DNA of 64,000 nucleotides, taken from positions 62,001-126,000 of the forward strand of contig VFIW01000065.1 of NCBI GenBank assembly GCA_006386115.1, given 5' to 3'. Positions within the stretch are counted from its first letter, which is position 1, and each line of letters begins with the position of its first letter. The notes under the pieces were generated by a model. That model was not told the DNA's origin, did not search any database, and saw only the letters and a program-made list of their open reading frames with translations. This stretch comes from Globisporangium splendens (lineage: Eukaryota; Oomycota; Peronosporomycetes; Pythiales; Pythiaceae). Position numbers and translations under genes: made by a program. Shown in pieces: positions 11,301 to 19,979 of the stretch.

Positions 11301-12183
11301 CGCCGACCTCCGTCAGGATCGTCGTCTTGAGCTCGTTCTGCGAGATGCCCGAGCGACCCGACTTCGTGCGCGACTTCGCGGCTGAAAACCACATTACAAA
11401 GCACAGAATGAGTTCACAGTTACCTAGGCTAAAGCATATCTGCACACAAGCAAAGCACGACGTACTGGAGTGCGTGGACATGTGCGGCGATCCTGGCGGG
11501 TGGTACCCTCCATGGCGCTGCTGACTGTGGCTGAAGTGTGAGTCCATAGACTCGCGGTTCGGGTGCGTGCTGCTGCTATTGAGGCTCTTGGCGCTCTTCT
11601 GCTGCCTGCGCTTGGACTTTTTCGGGTTCTCGAGCGTCGGGAGGCTCTTGCGCTCGTCATGCGGGTCGTGAGGCGCACTGGACGCCTTTGCTTTCGACGA
11701 AGACGACGCTGTCTTGCTCTTGGACGCGGACGACGGCTTCTTCCACTCGGGCGTCGACGCCTCAATGTACGATGACGACGACGACGACGACGACGACGAC
11801 GTGAGCATCGACTTCTTGAGCGAGCTGTGCATCGACATCAGCGGATTGTGGTAATGGTGGCTCTGCTGCAGACCGCCGTTTCCACCTCCGTACTGGTACA
11901 TGTGGTGGCTGCTGCTGGCGTTGCTCGTGTAGCTCGAGCGGTACGCGTCGATCTCGAGGTCGTCCATGTCCTCGGACGGCTTCCGGCGTGCCGACACGAG
12001 CTGCACGCGCGAGAGCTGCGCGCGGTGCTCGTCGTCGTCGTCGCAGTCGGGATCGTGGGAGCGGTAGCTCGGCTGGTGCGTGGACGACGACGACGACGAC
12101 GACGGACCCGCGCTGCCGGCGGACTCCATGCGCCCGAAGAACAGCGAGTTCGGCGGCGGCACCGACGGCGACGGATGGTCCAT
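8332..12183 (-). CDS. Anoctamin (TMEM16)-family membrane protein with C-terminal EF-hand-like region
   Basis: Members of this family are Ca2+-activated chloride channels or lipid scramblases; which applies here cannot be told. Proposed exons 12183-11466 and 11381-8332, giving 1255 residues; without splicing the frame stays open (1283 residues) because the 84-nt intron is a multiple of three without a stop. Residues 1-240 are Ser/His-rich, with runs of serine from TCG repeats. The dimerisation-like cytosolic domain (about 280-500) leads into the anoctamin core: LRLHFGERVAFLFAFMHIYT, then about ten hydrophobic helices, including IFDPMLDYLDACIQFSYVIM and FVNNLLEVRGDAFRLLFGNR, which closely follow the family (an N-N-x-x-E-x-R-x-D-A-x-[KR] segment). 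After the last helix, a segment FDKYDVEGDGHLAENELIPF resembles an EF-hand loop (D-x-x-G-D-G-x). Likely at the plasma membrane or ER. Confidence 0.85.
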   Translation of the reverse strand: MDHPSPSVPPPNSLFFGRMESAGSAGPSSSSSSSTHQPSYRSHDPDCDDDDEHRAQLSRVQLVSARRKPSEDMDDLEIDAYRSSYTSNASSSHHMYQYGGGNGGLQQSHHYHNPLMSMHSSLKKSMLTSSSSSSSSSSYIEASTPEWKKPSSASKSKTASSSSKAKASSAPHDPHDERKSLPTLENPKKSKRRQQKSAKSLNSSSTHPNRESMDSHFSHSQQRHGGYHPPGSPHMSTHSSTSCFACVQICFSLGNCELILCFVMWFSAAKSRTKSGRSGISQNELKTTILTEVGADTSGYALPLFHNKDDKPCRKSQLDRVVDPTHVTIEETQKYTFAIVLKHTDQVYRLLRQRFPSKSAASIRRDLPYQVSQLQQKCVRRLIQAGLGVTILDNDVYDGNADDRDEEEAGKNICVLIDPKKDKDLLLHEFKREMDELAIREGKSIARLGEESLDSIKEMCFSPALELQLTHNIIQNALKDYDKEEWVIDVNKELTVNDVILDCFPLHDRTFNKKFFAEYRKRTFEMNPRKAASGNIDRWAVEELRLHFGERVAFLFAFMHIYTKHLMPIMIAGVAYYLAFRFVSGQVWKQYLEGLTVLGFCVVCFWGPSFLVCWQRETSILVEKWNLEKYKNTVYERNDYNPSFQYLWVKNELTKEMEKVPKQRKNHWIQLTMLFYVLLSAVIQCLCLMPFIQWYVYAKNAPVCDTCHAESDGQSAYECLWYVTCFHSQDSSLGTDRWLYILVQGILLGLLIDIIFFEVFNWVSEKFVRWENYAKKSDYENRLIHRRFVFVWSNWFFWFLFLAFVYLPYGDVFLAQFKAGHLEWLAPYEWNPELLTLDTLFVTPLVVTQFLNMILETFVPYLLRKLRGRPVVCRKSSPFAWCGNRLGLLFRKQRNKFGEVDQDASKNLTAKRLASLVKQKTDFTVPVLLASDDCNQYSAYEIIAELKLPIFDPMLDYLDACIQFSYVIMFTVVWPLLPLPAFVNNLLEVRGDAFRLLFGNRRPMPRRDTSIGEWMTVLSYANIIGVTVVMGLIVAYHWGYFMTSECNFKFGDGFMVPFATIDKCKPEIESYGVSRWKMLQIVVFVLLEHFGFCLRYLVLQIEKTPSAIRNSGYQRLKQIQQLTSSRTAHSSQFVYVQKLRELFDKYDVEGDGHLAENELIPFLAEWICKHPSELLPCSGIIFRYMDKNGLGKVPFATCCLMLQHVNHDRFFSCLLGIYDPMNGELNEEIWRTDDAIELRRVMSVVSSVVSERRSSMASMSIAESFIRPRDSTFFYVESQISKE
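11382..11465 (-). other. Stop-free 84-nt intron in the anoctamin gene
   Basis: On the minus strand it starts GTACGT and ends TTTTCAG, is 84 nt (28 codons) long and is open in the coding frame. Splicing joins ...STHS to TAKSRTKSG. Its translation is Cys/Phe-rich and hydrophobic, unlike the flanking Ser/Lys-rich sequence, which favours an intron over coding sequence. Confidence 0.7.
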
Positions 12184-13617
12184 TTTCCTTCCCGCCTACA
12201 ATGGAAAATGCTGGTGCACTTGATTGTCTGGTCGGTTCCCTTCCTCACACATGCAGGGTTACGGTTTACGGCCAGATTGATTATTCACGCGCCTTTGTGG
12301 AGGGTTACGCACATGCAGGTAAACTGAGGTGAGTTAATGACATTAAAGAGACTGGCCAATCAGAGGCAAGAATGGAGGCAGAGGTTCAGTGCGAGACATC
12401 CCACCCCTGGCCCTACACACATCGATGGGTTACTGTCGGATCATGTCCACACCGGAAGCAAGAGACCCACGCCTTTCCGGGTTACGACATTTGCAAGGTA
12501 CAATGTAACCCCCCTTGCAGAGATTCTATGGGAAGCTGCACACGTGTCATTTGTGGAGAAGACGTGCGGAAAGTGATGTGGAATTTGCGCAACGGGATAA
12601 AACCAGTGACGCTGCATATTTAGCAAGCTGCTGCATTTATTTATCAGTGGAGTCGTTCATATAGAGAGCCATTGGGCAGACCGAGACGGTGTTTGCACAT
12701 GAGCTGGCTATCTGCAAACGGGCTACACAGTTTGTTGACGCACCTCGTAATTGGTCATCTGCGACACGTGCGGTGCCTGCATCAGCCCCACGGACTGTGA
12801 ATCAAACTCCCCATACAAACACAAGACAAACGCCTGCGGTGCCGTGGATATGTTGCTGTCCAATTGGTATTAGGAGGTGCGTTGAGTTGGGGAGCGAGCA
12901 CGCAGTATGCACGCGTATGCACGTGTTTACTCCTCCACAGTATGCAAATGATCGTGTTTGCACCCCATTCAATGCAGCTGAAGGAAACACTTTGCAGAGG
13001 AGAGTAAACACGCAGTGTGCTCACTTTACTTGTCATCGAGTAACCTTGCTGTTGTGTCACCTACTTGAAGCAAGTATGTACCCCAAAAAAGATACCCCAC
13101 GCATCTCTGGATACCATTTTCTAACTCGATTTCTCTTTCGTGCATTTTCGAATGCGCGCGTGCTACTCGTTGAAGAGATCTCATGGCGACTTGCATGTCA
13201 TGCCTCGTGCAAGACTAGACGCACACACGAAGGAAAGGCAGCTGTATGCCTGACTGATGACAAGTTGGCTGTATGGTCACTGCCTTTTCCACCTGCTTCT
13301 TTAATCAGAACGAGCGAGACAGGTCTCACATGATAGGACAGGGTTCGCCACCCTCTCTCATTGGTCGAAATGCCCTTTCCCATCTTCTCATTGGCTACAA
13401 AAAGGCAGCGTTGTCAAGTTGAAGTCAGCTTGAATGGATACATCCAAACGAGTGCTGTGGCAAGAGCTACTGAGCGCCATTGCTCCAGTATATGAGCTAG
13501 CTCGCTCTTGCTTCTTTGTATGGCAAAATTAGGATATACTCACATGCGCATGCTATTCAAACAATTATACACAGTTCAGACTAACTAGTCCACACTCCAT
13601 GCATCCGCCTGTCAGCC
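12184..13617. other. Intergenic, no gene recognised
   Basis: 1.4 kb between the anoctamin start and the stop of the von Willebrand A protein. One plus-strand frame of about 200 codons (12689-13333) has no recognisable domain and no coding look. No repeat or RNA recognised. Confidence 0.45.
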
Positions 13618-16329
13618 TCAGTTCCAGAACGTGTGCGTGGCGGTTGATCGTCGCTTGGCCCACTCGGACGGGTTGCTGTTGCAGTGGCCCGAGTGGTTGG
13701 GCTTGTCGCTCGGGCGGTACGTGTGCTCCACGCACCAGCTGCGCTCTCGGCGCAGCAATCGCAATCGGGTCTTGAACTCGTCCGACATGGGCACAAACTT
13801 GTCCGGGTGCGGGTGCAGGTTGCCGCGGTTAAACACGATCTCGTAGTTGTCCACGCGGCGGCCCGTGATCACGACCTGGAGCTTGGCTTCGTAGTCCTGC
13901 TGGCTCAATTGGTGGCCGTGGCGCTTGAACGCCTCTAGCAGCAGCTTGTGCTCCTGGCACGACGAGCACGAAAAGGTCGAGAGCTTAAGCACGAACTCGT
14001 CCATAGGCAATTGCATCGTCTTGAGCGCAGCGTAGCGTCGAGCTTCGGCCGCAGCATCCTGGCGACGCGTGTGGAGCTCGCGGAGGAACGCATTGTGCTT
14101 CTTGCGCAGCAGCTGCATGGCCAGCGTCGCAAATAGCTCGTCGTCGAGTGGCTTTTGCAAAGAGTCATTTGCATTCCATTCAACTTGATTCGGTTCCGTG
14201 GCTGAAGGCGTGCTCGAGTACCGCGCTGTGCGCTTGTGAAGAAGCACGTACTTGGGCAAATCCTCCTCGAAGGATGGCCACACCTGCGCCAACGTTGGCA
14301 CATCGTCGCCGTTCGTGGTGCCGTAGATACTGCGGAGCGCATTCGTCGCACATGCTCGGAACGACGTCGCGATGTCACTCGCCGCAATGCGCTTCGTCGC
14401 TTGCTTTGGGTTAAATTGCCAGGACGCGGCATCGAGCGCATGCGACTCAAACACGTTGTCCATGACACTATCGTGGTTGTCGTATCCGACCATCGTCTCA
14501 ACTATGCTCAAAAACTTCGGCTCGTCGTACTTGTGGAACTTCTGGATGCGCGTCGCGAGCATTTCCTGCAGGAAGACTCGGGTTTCGTCGTGGTCGGATC
14601 GCAGCAATCGGAAGAGCAGCTTTGGCATAGGCGACTCCGGGTCGATTGGCGCCTCCTTTGGCTTTGGTCCCATGAGCAAGCGGATCGAGTGCACCAGTTT
14701 CGCGATGATGTCCCACTGGTACTTGCTCAGTGGCGGGTCATGCTGCGAGATCAGCGCCATCAGACACGCCGAGATCGTGCCTCGGAACATGTTTGGACTG
14801 AATTGACCCGCTGGTGCGCCCGCCAGCAGCCCCGTGATGATATCGAGCACTTGCGTTCCCGAGGCGACGCGGAGCAGCGCACTGCCCACGGCATCGTGCG
14901 GATCCGCAAACACCTGCGCGTAGTTGTACTCGTTGGCACGCACACTCAGTCCATTCGTGGCGTACTCGTCGCCAATCATCGTGAGAAAGTCCGACGCCGT
15001 CATCACGTCGTTCGAGACCTTGTTGATCACAGCCGACCACGAGTCCATGAAATCCACTTTGCCGTTCTTCACAGGGAGCTCCATCACTGCCAAGTGTCCC
15101 ATAAACAAACTACCAGCCGTCTGGATCAGGTTCCGTGGATCGAACGCCTCCTTTTCTTCGTCGTCACCGTCTCCACCCAAAGAGCTCTTGGCCGTCTCCT
15201 CCGTGCTCATGAGCGTGATCGCGCTGACGACGGTCTCGGATTCCGTTGCCGTGGAGTTGATATCTTGACTGAGCAGCAAGGGCAGGTTGCCATCGTGGAT
15301 CTTGAAGTGGCCCTGGTTTTCTTCAGGCAACTCAGCCCGGATCTTGTGCACGAGGACTGTCGCGCGATCGAGCGCGACGTTGTAGGGCATGCTCTTCGTG
15401 AGGCACTTGGCGATCACCAGCAGCAACTCCACTTGCTCAGGCAAGTCCGTGGCCTCGATGGCGCGCTTGACAAACTTGTTGCCGACGATCACGGTCGCGC
15501 GCTCAATGAGCTCGAAGAGCGCGTCCTTCGTCGATCCGACCGTGGGCAACCGGTTTCGCTTCACGTCAGCTTCCGAGGATGGGAGCGCGAAGTCGTGCAC
15601 GTCGTAAAACTCAAACGCACGAAGCGCTCGTTCATGGTCAGCGTCACTATCTAAGGCAACGCCGTTCCCAGCAAAGCTCTCAAACATCTTTGTGAGAATC
15701 GCCATCAGACCCGCTGCCAGCTTGTCAGCCTCACGGGTTTGAGGCGTGATGAGCACGCCGTGAAACTGCTTAGCGATCGCGCCGTAGAGCGTGTGGTCGC
15801 TGTTCTTCGTGTACTTGATGACGTTGAGGATCAGGTTGTCCTGGAAATGCGCTTGAATGAGTCCGAGGATGTTGAAGATGTCTGTGTTGACGATACTGTG
15901 ATTGATCTTGAGGTAGTCCACTTCGTGACCTGCCTCTGGGGTCAAACGGTCCGCGACGAGGTGCGGTCCAGCATCGGAGATCAGAAACGCGATCGTCGGC
16001 ATCGTGTTGTCAAGCAACAGCATCTGCGCAAGAGCTGCTTTGTGGTTTTCATCGCCGTCACCTCCGTTTGCATTGACCCCAGAGCTCCCTGGAGGAACGC
16101 ACAGCTGGATCGACGACACGAACGAGACCGCCGGTGTGCCTTCCGTGAAGCTGTGGTTGGTGACGTAGCAGCCCTTGCCGTTCTCGGTGAACGTGATGAC
16201 CGTGACCATCACTTCGTACGTGTCGTCGTCAAAGACGGACTTGACGAGACGTCCCACTGTCTTCTTGACGCCTTCGAGCTCGGACCCCATGGAGCCAGTG
16301 ATGTCGAGAAGAAACACGAGGTTGAGCAT
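13618..16329 (-). CDS. von Willebrand factor A (VWA) domain protein of unknown role
   Basis: 903 residues, apparently one exon, from the ATG at 16329 to TGA at 13618. The frame continues upstream without another ATG, and an oomycete-like core promoter at 16425-16410 places transcription start about 80 nt before this ATG, which supports it. The VWA domain begins at the very N-terminus: LVFLLDITGSMGSELEGVKK carries a MIDAS-type D-x-T-G-S (in place of D-x-S-x-S), followed by a metal-site-like Thr and FLISDAGPH. The remaining ~650 residues are soluble-looking, helical, with a C-terminal Cys/His-containing part (FSCSSCQEHK, then HSGHCNSN). No signal peptide or membrane segment is seen. It resembles cytosolic VWA proteins of protists and moulds (for example vwkA-like N-termini), but no kinase domain is visible. 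Role not assigned. Confidence 0.8.
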   Translation of the reverse strand: MLNLVFLLDITGSMGSELEGVKKTVGRLVKSVFDDDTYEVMVTVITFTENGKGCYVTNHSFTEGTPAVSFVSSIQLCVPPGSSGVNANGGDGDENHKAALAQMLLLDNTMPTIAFLISDAGPHLVADRLTPEAGHEVDYLKINHSIVNTDIFNILGLIQAHFQDNLILNVIKYTKNSDHTLYGAIAKQFHGVLITPQTREADKLAAGLMAILTKMFESFAGNGVALDSDADHERALRAFEFYDVHDFALPSSEADVKRNRLPTVGSTKDALFELIERATVIVGNKFVKRAIEATDLPEQVELLLVIAKCLTKSMPYNVALDRATVLVHKIRAELPEENQGHFKIHDGNLPLLLSQDINSTATESETVVSAITLMSTEETAKSSLGGDGDDEEKEAFDPRNLIQTAGSLFMGHLAVMELPVKNGKVDFMDSWSAVINKVSNDVMTASDFLTMIGDEYATNGLSVRANEYNYAQVFADPHDAVGSALLRVASGTQVLDIITGLLAGAPAGQFSPNMFRGTISACLMALISQHDPPLSKYQWDIIAKLVHSIRLLMGPKPKEAPIDPESPMPKLLFRLLRSDHDETRVFLQEMLATRIQKFHKYDEPKFLSIVETMVGYDNHDSVMDNVFESHALDAASWQFNPKQATKRIAASDIATSFRACATNALRSIYGTTNGDDVPTLAQVWPSFEEDLPKYVLLHKRTARYSSTPSATEPNQVEWNANDSLQKPLDDELFATLAMQLLRKKHNAFLRELHTRRQDAAAEARRYAALKTMQLPMDEFVLKLSTFSCSSCQEHKLLLEAFKRHGHQLSQQDYEAKLQVVITGRRVDNYEIVFNRGNLHPHPDKFVPMSDEFKTRLRLLRRERSWCVEHTYRPSDKPNHSGHCNSNPSEWAKRRSTATHTFWN

Positions 16330-16409
16330 GGTGCTTTCGGGGGTGTGAACGAACGGCTCCCTTAACGATGGGTTGGTTGCTGGTGGTGCTTGTGGATGCG
16401 GCACAAGAC

Positions 16410-16425
16410 AAATTGGAGAATGAGG
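16410..16425 (-). promoter_or_regulatory. Oomycete Inr-FPR core promoter of the VWA gene
   Basis: Minus-strand CCTCATTCTCCAATTT matches the oomycete initiator plus flanking region consensus (GCTCATTYYNCAWTTT) at nearly every position. It lies about 80 nt upstream of the chosen ATG. Confidence 0.75.
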
Positions 16426-17597
16426 AGGGAGGTCGATGGCGCTTTGGCACTCACTCTGCAGCACAGCGAAGGCTGTCCTCCTCTATTGAAGCTCTTCAAG
16501 TCCACACATTGCGCCACAGGTGGACAGATAGGTTCATTTTCTGAGGTTGGGTCCTCTTGAATTACGGAGCAGTTCTTTCAATTGGAGTAATTTACGAGTT
16601 TATGGTAATGACAATAGCAGCACTACCAAGTCTCTTGGACCGTATTTTGTAGTTGTTATACACGATACTCCCGTGAATGAGCGCAACGTGGGTTGATATT
16701 CAATTTGTGAGTGATGGTGCATCAATGGTGAGTGAGTGTAATACTGTCGAGAAGTTCTCATCATCGATTCGATCTGTGCATGGCTTTCTTCTCGGCTTTT
16801 TCTAGTGGAAGTCGCCTGTTTCTTCCGCACGATGCGTTTCTGTTTTTTTTTATTTGCTTGTTTTGTGACAGCATTCTTTAGGATTCACCCACCCACACAC
16901 CACTCCAGAAGATATTTTTCTAACGAGTCCTTCTCAGTTAGCGTGTGTGAGGCTTGGAGACCAACACGACCTCAGTCAGGTGGGACACTGTATTAGAAGC
17001 GGTAGCGCACAACTCAGCGACTGCCTCTGTAATAATAGTAAACGCTTTCTTTTGCTATTCTGGGAGACTTGTAGTGACAAGCCCCTTGCACACACACACA
17101 CACACACACACACCTCCCTGCACACAACAAATTCCTTCAGTTTGTAGACGAACCGAGTGAATCCGGTCAGTTGAAAATGACCCATAGGACAAAAAATACT
17201 AGGCTATATTCAGTATTGCATTTTGTAGGGTATCTAGTTGTGATGACCGAGCCGACGTCATTGTACTACAACCTAAACCTGAACAGCAGCTGTTTCTCTT
17301 TTTTCCAAACCAATCCCCATCCAGAATCGCAAACCGAAGCCACGAAACCGATGCATTCCATCCCACTCTTGCAACATTGCGTACCCATCTGACTACAGAC
17401 ATTCGGAAATCTTCTCCCGTTTGACAATGTAAACCCGTATTTTAACCCTCTCATCCATAGTGAAAGCCAAGCACTCTCCCACACTATCCCACTGTCTTGC
17501 TCGATTTTAGGGCCACGAAGAAGAAAACTAGGACACACAACGCCATGGCTCGTCTGCCCAATGCGGCTGGCTGTTGATGGGCACATGCGGCCAAAAG
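16426..17597. other. Divergent intergenic region between VWA and transporter genes
   Basis: About 1.2 kb between two head-to-head genes, each with its own Inr-FPR-like site at the edge. It includes a (CA)n tract at 17089-17113. No gene or RNA recognised. Confidence 0.5.
17089..17113. repeat. (CA)n microsatellite
   Basis: Uninterrupted CA dinucleotide run of about 25 bases in the intergenic region. Confidence 0.95.
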
Positions 17598-17617
17598 GCT
17601 CATTCTCCCCCTCATTT
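17598..17617 (+). promoter_or_regulatory. Oomycete Inr-FPR core promoter of the POT transporter
   Basis: GCTCATTCTCCCCCTCATTT carries a full initiator (GCTCATTCT) and a CATTT flanking element. It lies 67-86 nt upstream of ATG 17684 but downstream of the in-frame ATGs at 17561 and 17585, which argues that 17684 is the true start. Confidence 0.7.
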
Positions 17618-17683
17618 CGCCACGAGCGCCGCCAGCAGCACAACGCACCAGCATATTCCGCATTGCTGCAGCAAGACGCCGCG

Positions 17684-19805
17684 ATGCGCTCCGCCAAGAA
17701 GAGCTATGGCGAGGAGCGCGAGAGTCTGCTGCCGCTCAATGCCAGCGCCGCCGCCGCCGCTGTGAAGCCGCACAAGTCCATCATCCTCAACGTGTGCTCG
17801 TTCATCCTCGTCACCGAGGTAACGTACCGCATGATGTGCATTGCCTCAGTGCTGTGCCTTGCTGCGTGTATGCCGTCTTATGTTCTAACGATGATGATGA
17901 TGATGCGTATGCGTGCAGTTTTGTGAGCGGCTAGCGTACTATGGACTGACCGGCTCGCTGCCGATTTTCTTCCACAAGCACTTGGGCATCAACAACAACC
18001 TCGCGGCTGAGCTCAACAATGCGTTCACGTCGCTCTCGTACCTGACGCCTCTCATCGGCGCGTACGTCGCGGACAAGTACCTCGGACGCTTCTCCACGTA
18101 CGTGTGTTGCATATCATATTGTGCATTTTAGTAATGGAGAAAGCGCTGTAGCTGACCTTTATCTGCATATTGCGCTATGCATCACCAGCATTGTGTCATT
18201 CTCGCTGTTGTACCTCGCGGGGCTGGCGCTGTGTGTGGTGGCGTCGCTGCCGAACGTCTCGTCCATGCCGCTGTTCATGCTCGGGCTCTTCGGCGGTGTC
18301 GCGTTTGGCTCGGGCGGCATCAAGCCGAACGTCGTCGTGCTCGGCGCCGACCAGTTCAACGTCGACATCCCCGAGCAGCGCGCCGAGAAGGACAGTTTCT
18401 TCAACTGGTTCTACTGGGCGATCAACATCGGCGCAACGTTCAGCTACGGCGTGCTCACGAATCTGGCCGTGAACGGACTACCGCCGTACATTTCCGAATC
18501 CTACGGCTTCTTCGCGTCGTTCTTCATCCCGTCGTCCGTGTTCGTGCTCGCGTTCATGGTGTTCTACTGCGGCAAGAACCGCTACCGTCGCGTGCCGCCC
18601 AAGGGCAGTGCACTCAACACGTTCTTCGCGATCCTCATGCAAGCCGGATCGCTTTCGCATCGCGGCAAGTTCGTGCTCAGCGGGGGCTTCTCGTTCCTGC
18701 CGGGGATCCTGCTCACGACGATCTCGTACTTTGTCGACGAGCCCGTGTGGCACATGATCTTTGCGCTCAGCGGCGCGTTTTCGGTGCTCTATGGCACGAT
18801 CGTGCTCATCTTTTCCGGGAACTCGACCGAGTGGATCCGGCTGGCGTCACGCCAGAAAGGCGGCTCGTTTGCGGCGACCGAGGTCAAGGATGTGATGCAA
18901 GTGATCCGCTTGTCGCCATACCTAAGCATCATCATCATCTTCTGGGCGGTGTACGGCCAGCAGACGTCCAACTTCGTGCTCCAGGGCTGCCAGATGGACC
19001 TGCGCGTGAACCGCAACGACGTCAACTCGACGCTCATCTCGTCGGCCATGCTCAGCATCCTGGACTCGGGGGTCATCCTGGTGTTCATCCCGATCTTCGA
19101 CAAGCTCATCTACCCGGCGATGAGCTCGATGGGGTTCCAGCCGACGCTACTGCGCAAGATCGGCACGGGGCTGTTCTTCTCGTTCCTGTCGATGCTCGTC
19201 GCGGGTCTGGTCGAGCAATACCGCAAGCAAAGCGATCTCGTGGAGGGCGTGGTGTCGAACTGCGGCAGCGACACCGAGGCGCTGCCGATGTCGTCGATCA
19301 GCGTGTGGTGGCAGACGCCGCAGTTCCTGCTCATCGGGATCAGCGAGATCCTCACGAGCATCTCATGTACGTTTCTTCGTGTAGAAAATGAGTGGCAGGT
19401 GTTTGTTGCTTCCCCGAACTAATCTGCTGTCTCCTTTGCTCTCCCTTACTAGCGTACGACCTGTTTTACTCGGAGGTGCCTGAGTCGATGCGCAGCGTGT
19501 GCCAGGCGCTGAATCTGTTGACGACGACGCTCGGGTACATTGTCGCAGGTGCGCTCAACAGCATCTTCTCGTTCTGGATCACGAGCGACCTGAACGACGG
19601 CAACCTCGAGTACATCTTCTACGTCATGGCGCTGCTGGTGCTGCTCAACATGATCGCGTTCGTGTTCGTCTCGCAGTCGTTCGAGTACCATGTGCCGCTG
19701 CCGAGCGACAAAGACGTGGTCTCGGGTTTTTCGCCAGCGTTGCCGCGCGCTGCCAGACGCTTGATCGGCAAGCTTCGTCCAAACCGGAACACGAGCAACC
19801 AGTAG
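17684..19805 (+). CDS. Proton-coupled oligopeptide transporter (POT/PTR family)
   Basis: Imports di- and tripeptides (or nitrate/other solutes in some clades) with protons across a membrane. Four exons: 17684-17818, 17919-18097, 18189-19366, 19453-19805, all in phase, giving 614 residues, a normal family length. Start 17684 is preferred over in-frame ATGs at 17561/17585 because of the core promoter site lying between them. Exon 2 opens with FCERLAYYG, the E-x-x-E-R-[FY]-x-Y-Y-G proton-coupling motif of helix 1, joined to VTE at the end of exon 1. Next come TPLIGAYVADKYLGRF and FGSGGIKPNVVVLGADQF, the two PTR signature regions, and YDLFYSEVPESMRS in exon 4. About twelve hydrophobic helices with a central loop. 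The C-terminus is short and basic. Transported substrate cannot be read from sequence. Confidence 0.92.
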
Positions 19806-19979
19806 ATAGATCCTAGCGAGGAGGCAACAAACGAGATGGTTTGACCATAGACAGAAAGCTAAAATTCGGTTTCGTTGCTTGTGACAACGACAACAACCTT
19901 TCTTTGACAAATTTCTACTGTACACGAGTCTTTTAGGTTGAATCGCATCCAGCCTGGGATTGAGAGCAGTCAACTTGCT

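Noticed and set aside
12689..13333. 214-codon plus-strand frame in the intergenic region
   Set aside because: No domain, no start-site motif, Cys/Thr-rich random look, and no splice-consistent extension.
14236..15654. 472-codon plus-strand frame antisense to the VWA gene
   Set aside because: It is Arg/His-rich as expected from the complement of a GC-biased coding strand and has no domain; the minus-strand gene explains it.
16330..16464. Upstream extension of the VWA protein by 45 codons
   Set aside because: No ATG, and the core promoter motif falls inside this stretch, so it is 5' UTR.
17089..17113. CA tract as a possible CRISPR-like or telomeric repeat
   Set aside because: Simple dinucleotide repeat without spacers; ordinary microsatellite.
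18177..19391. 404-codon frame within the transporter
   Set aside because: Shifted frame of the same strand; the POT motifs and splice junctions lie in the other frame.
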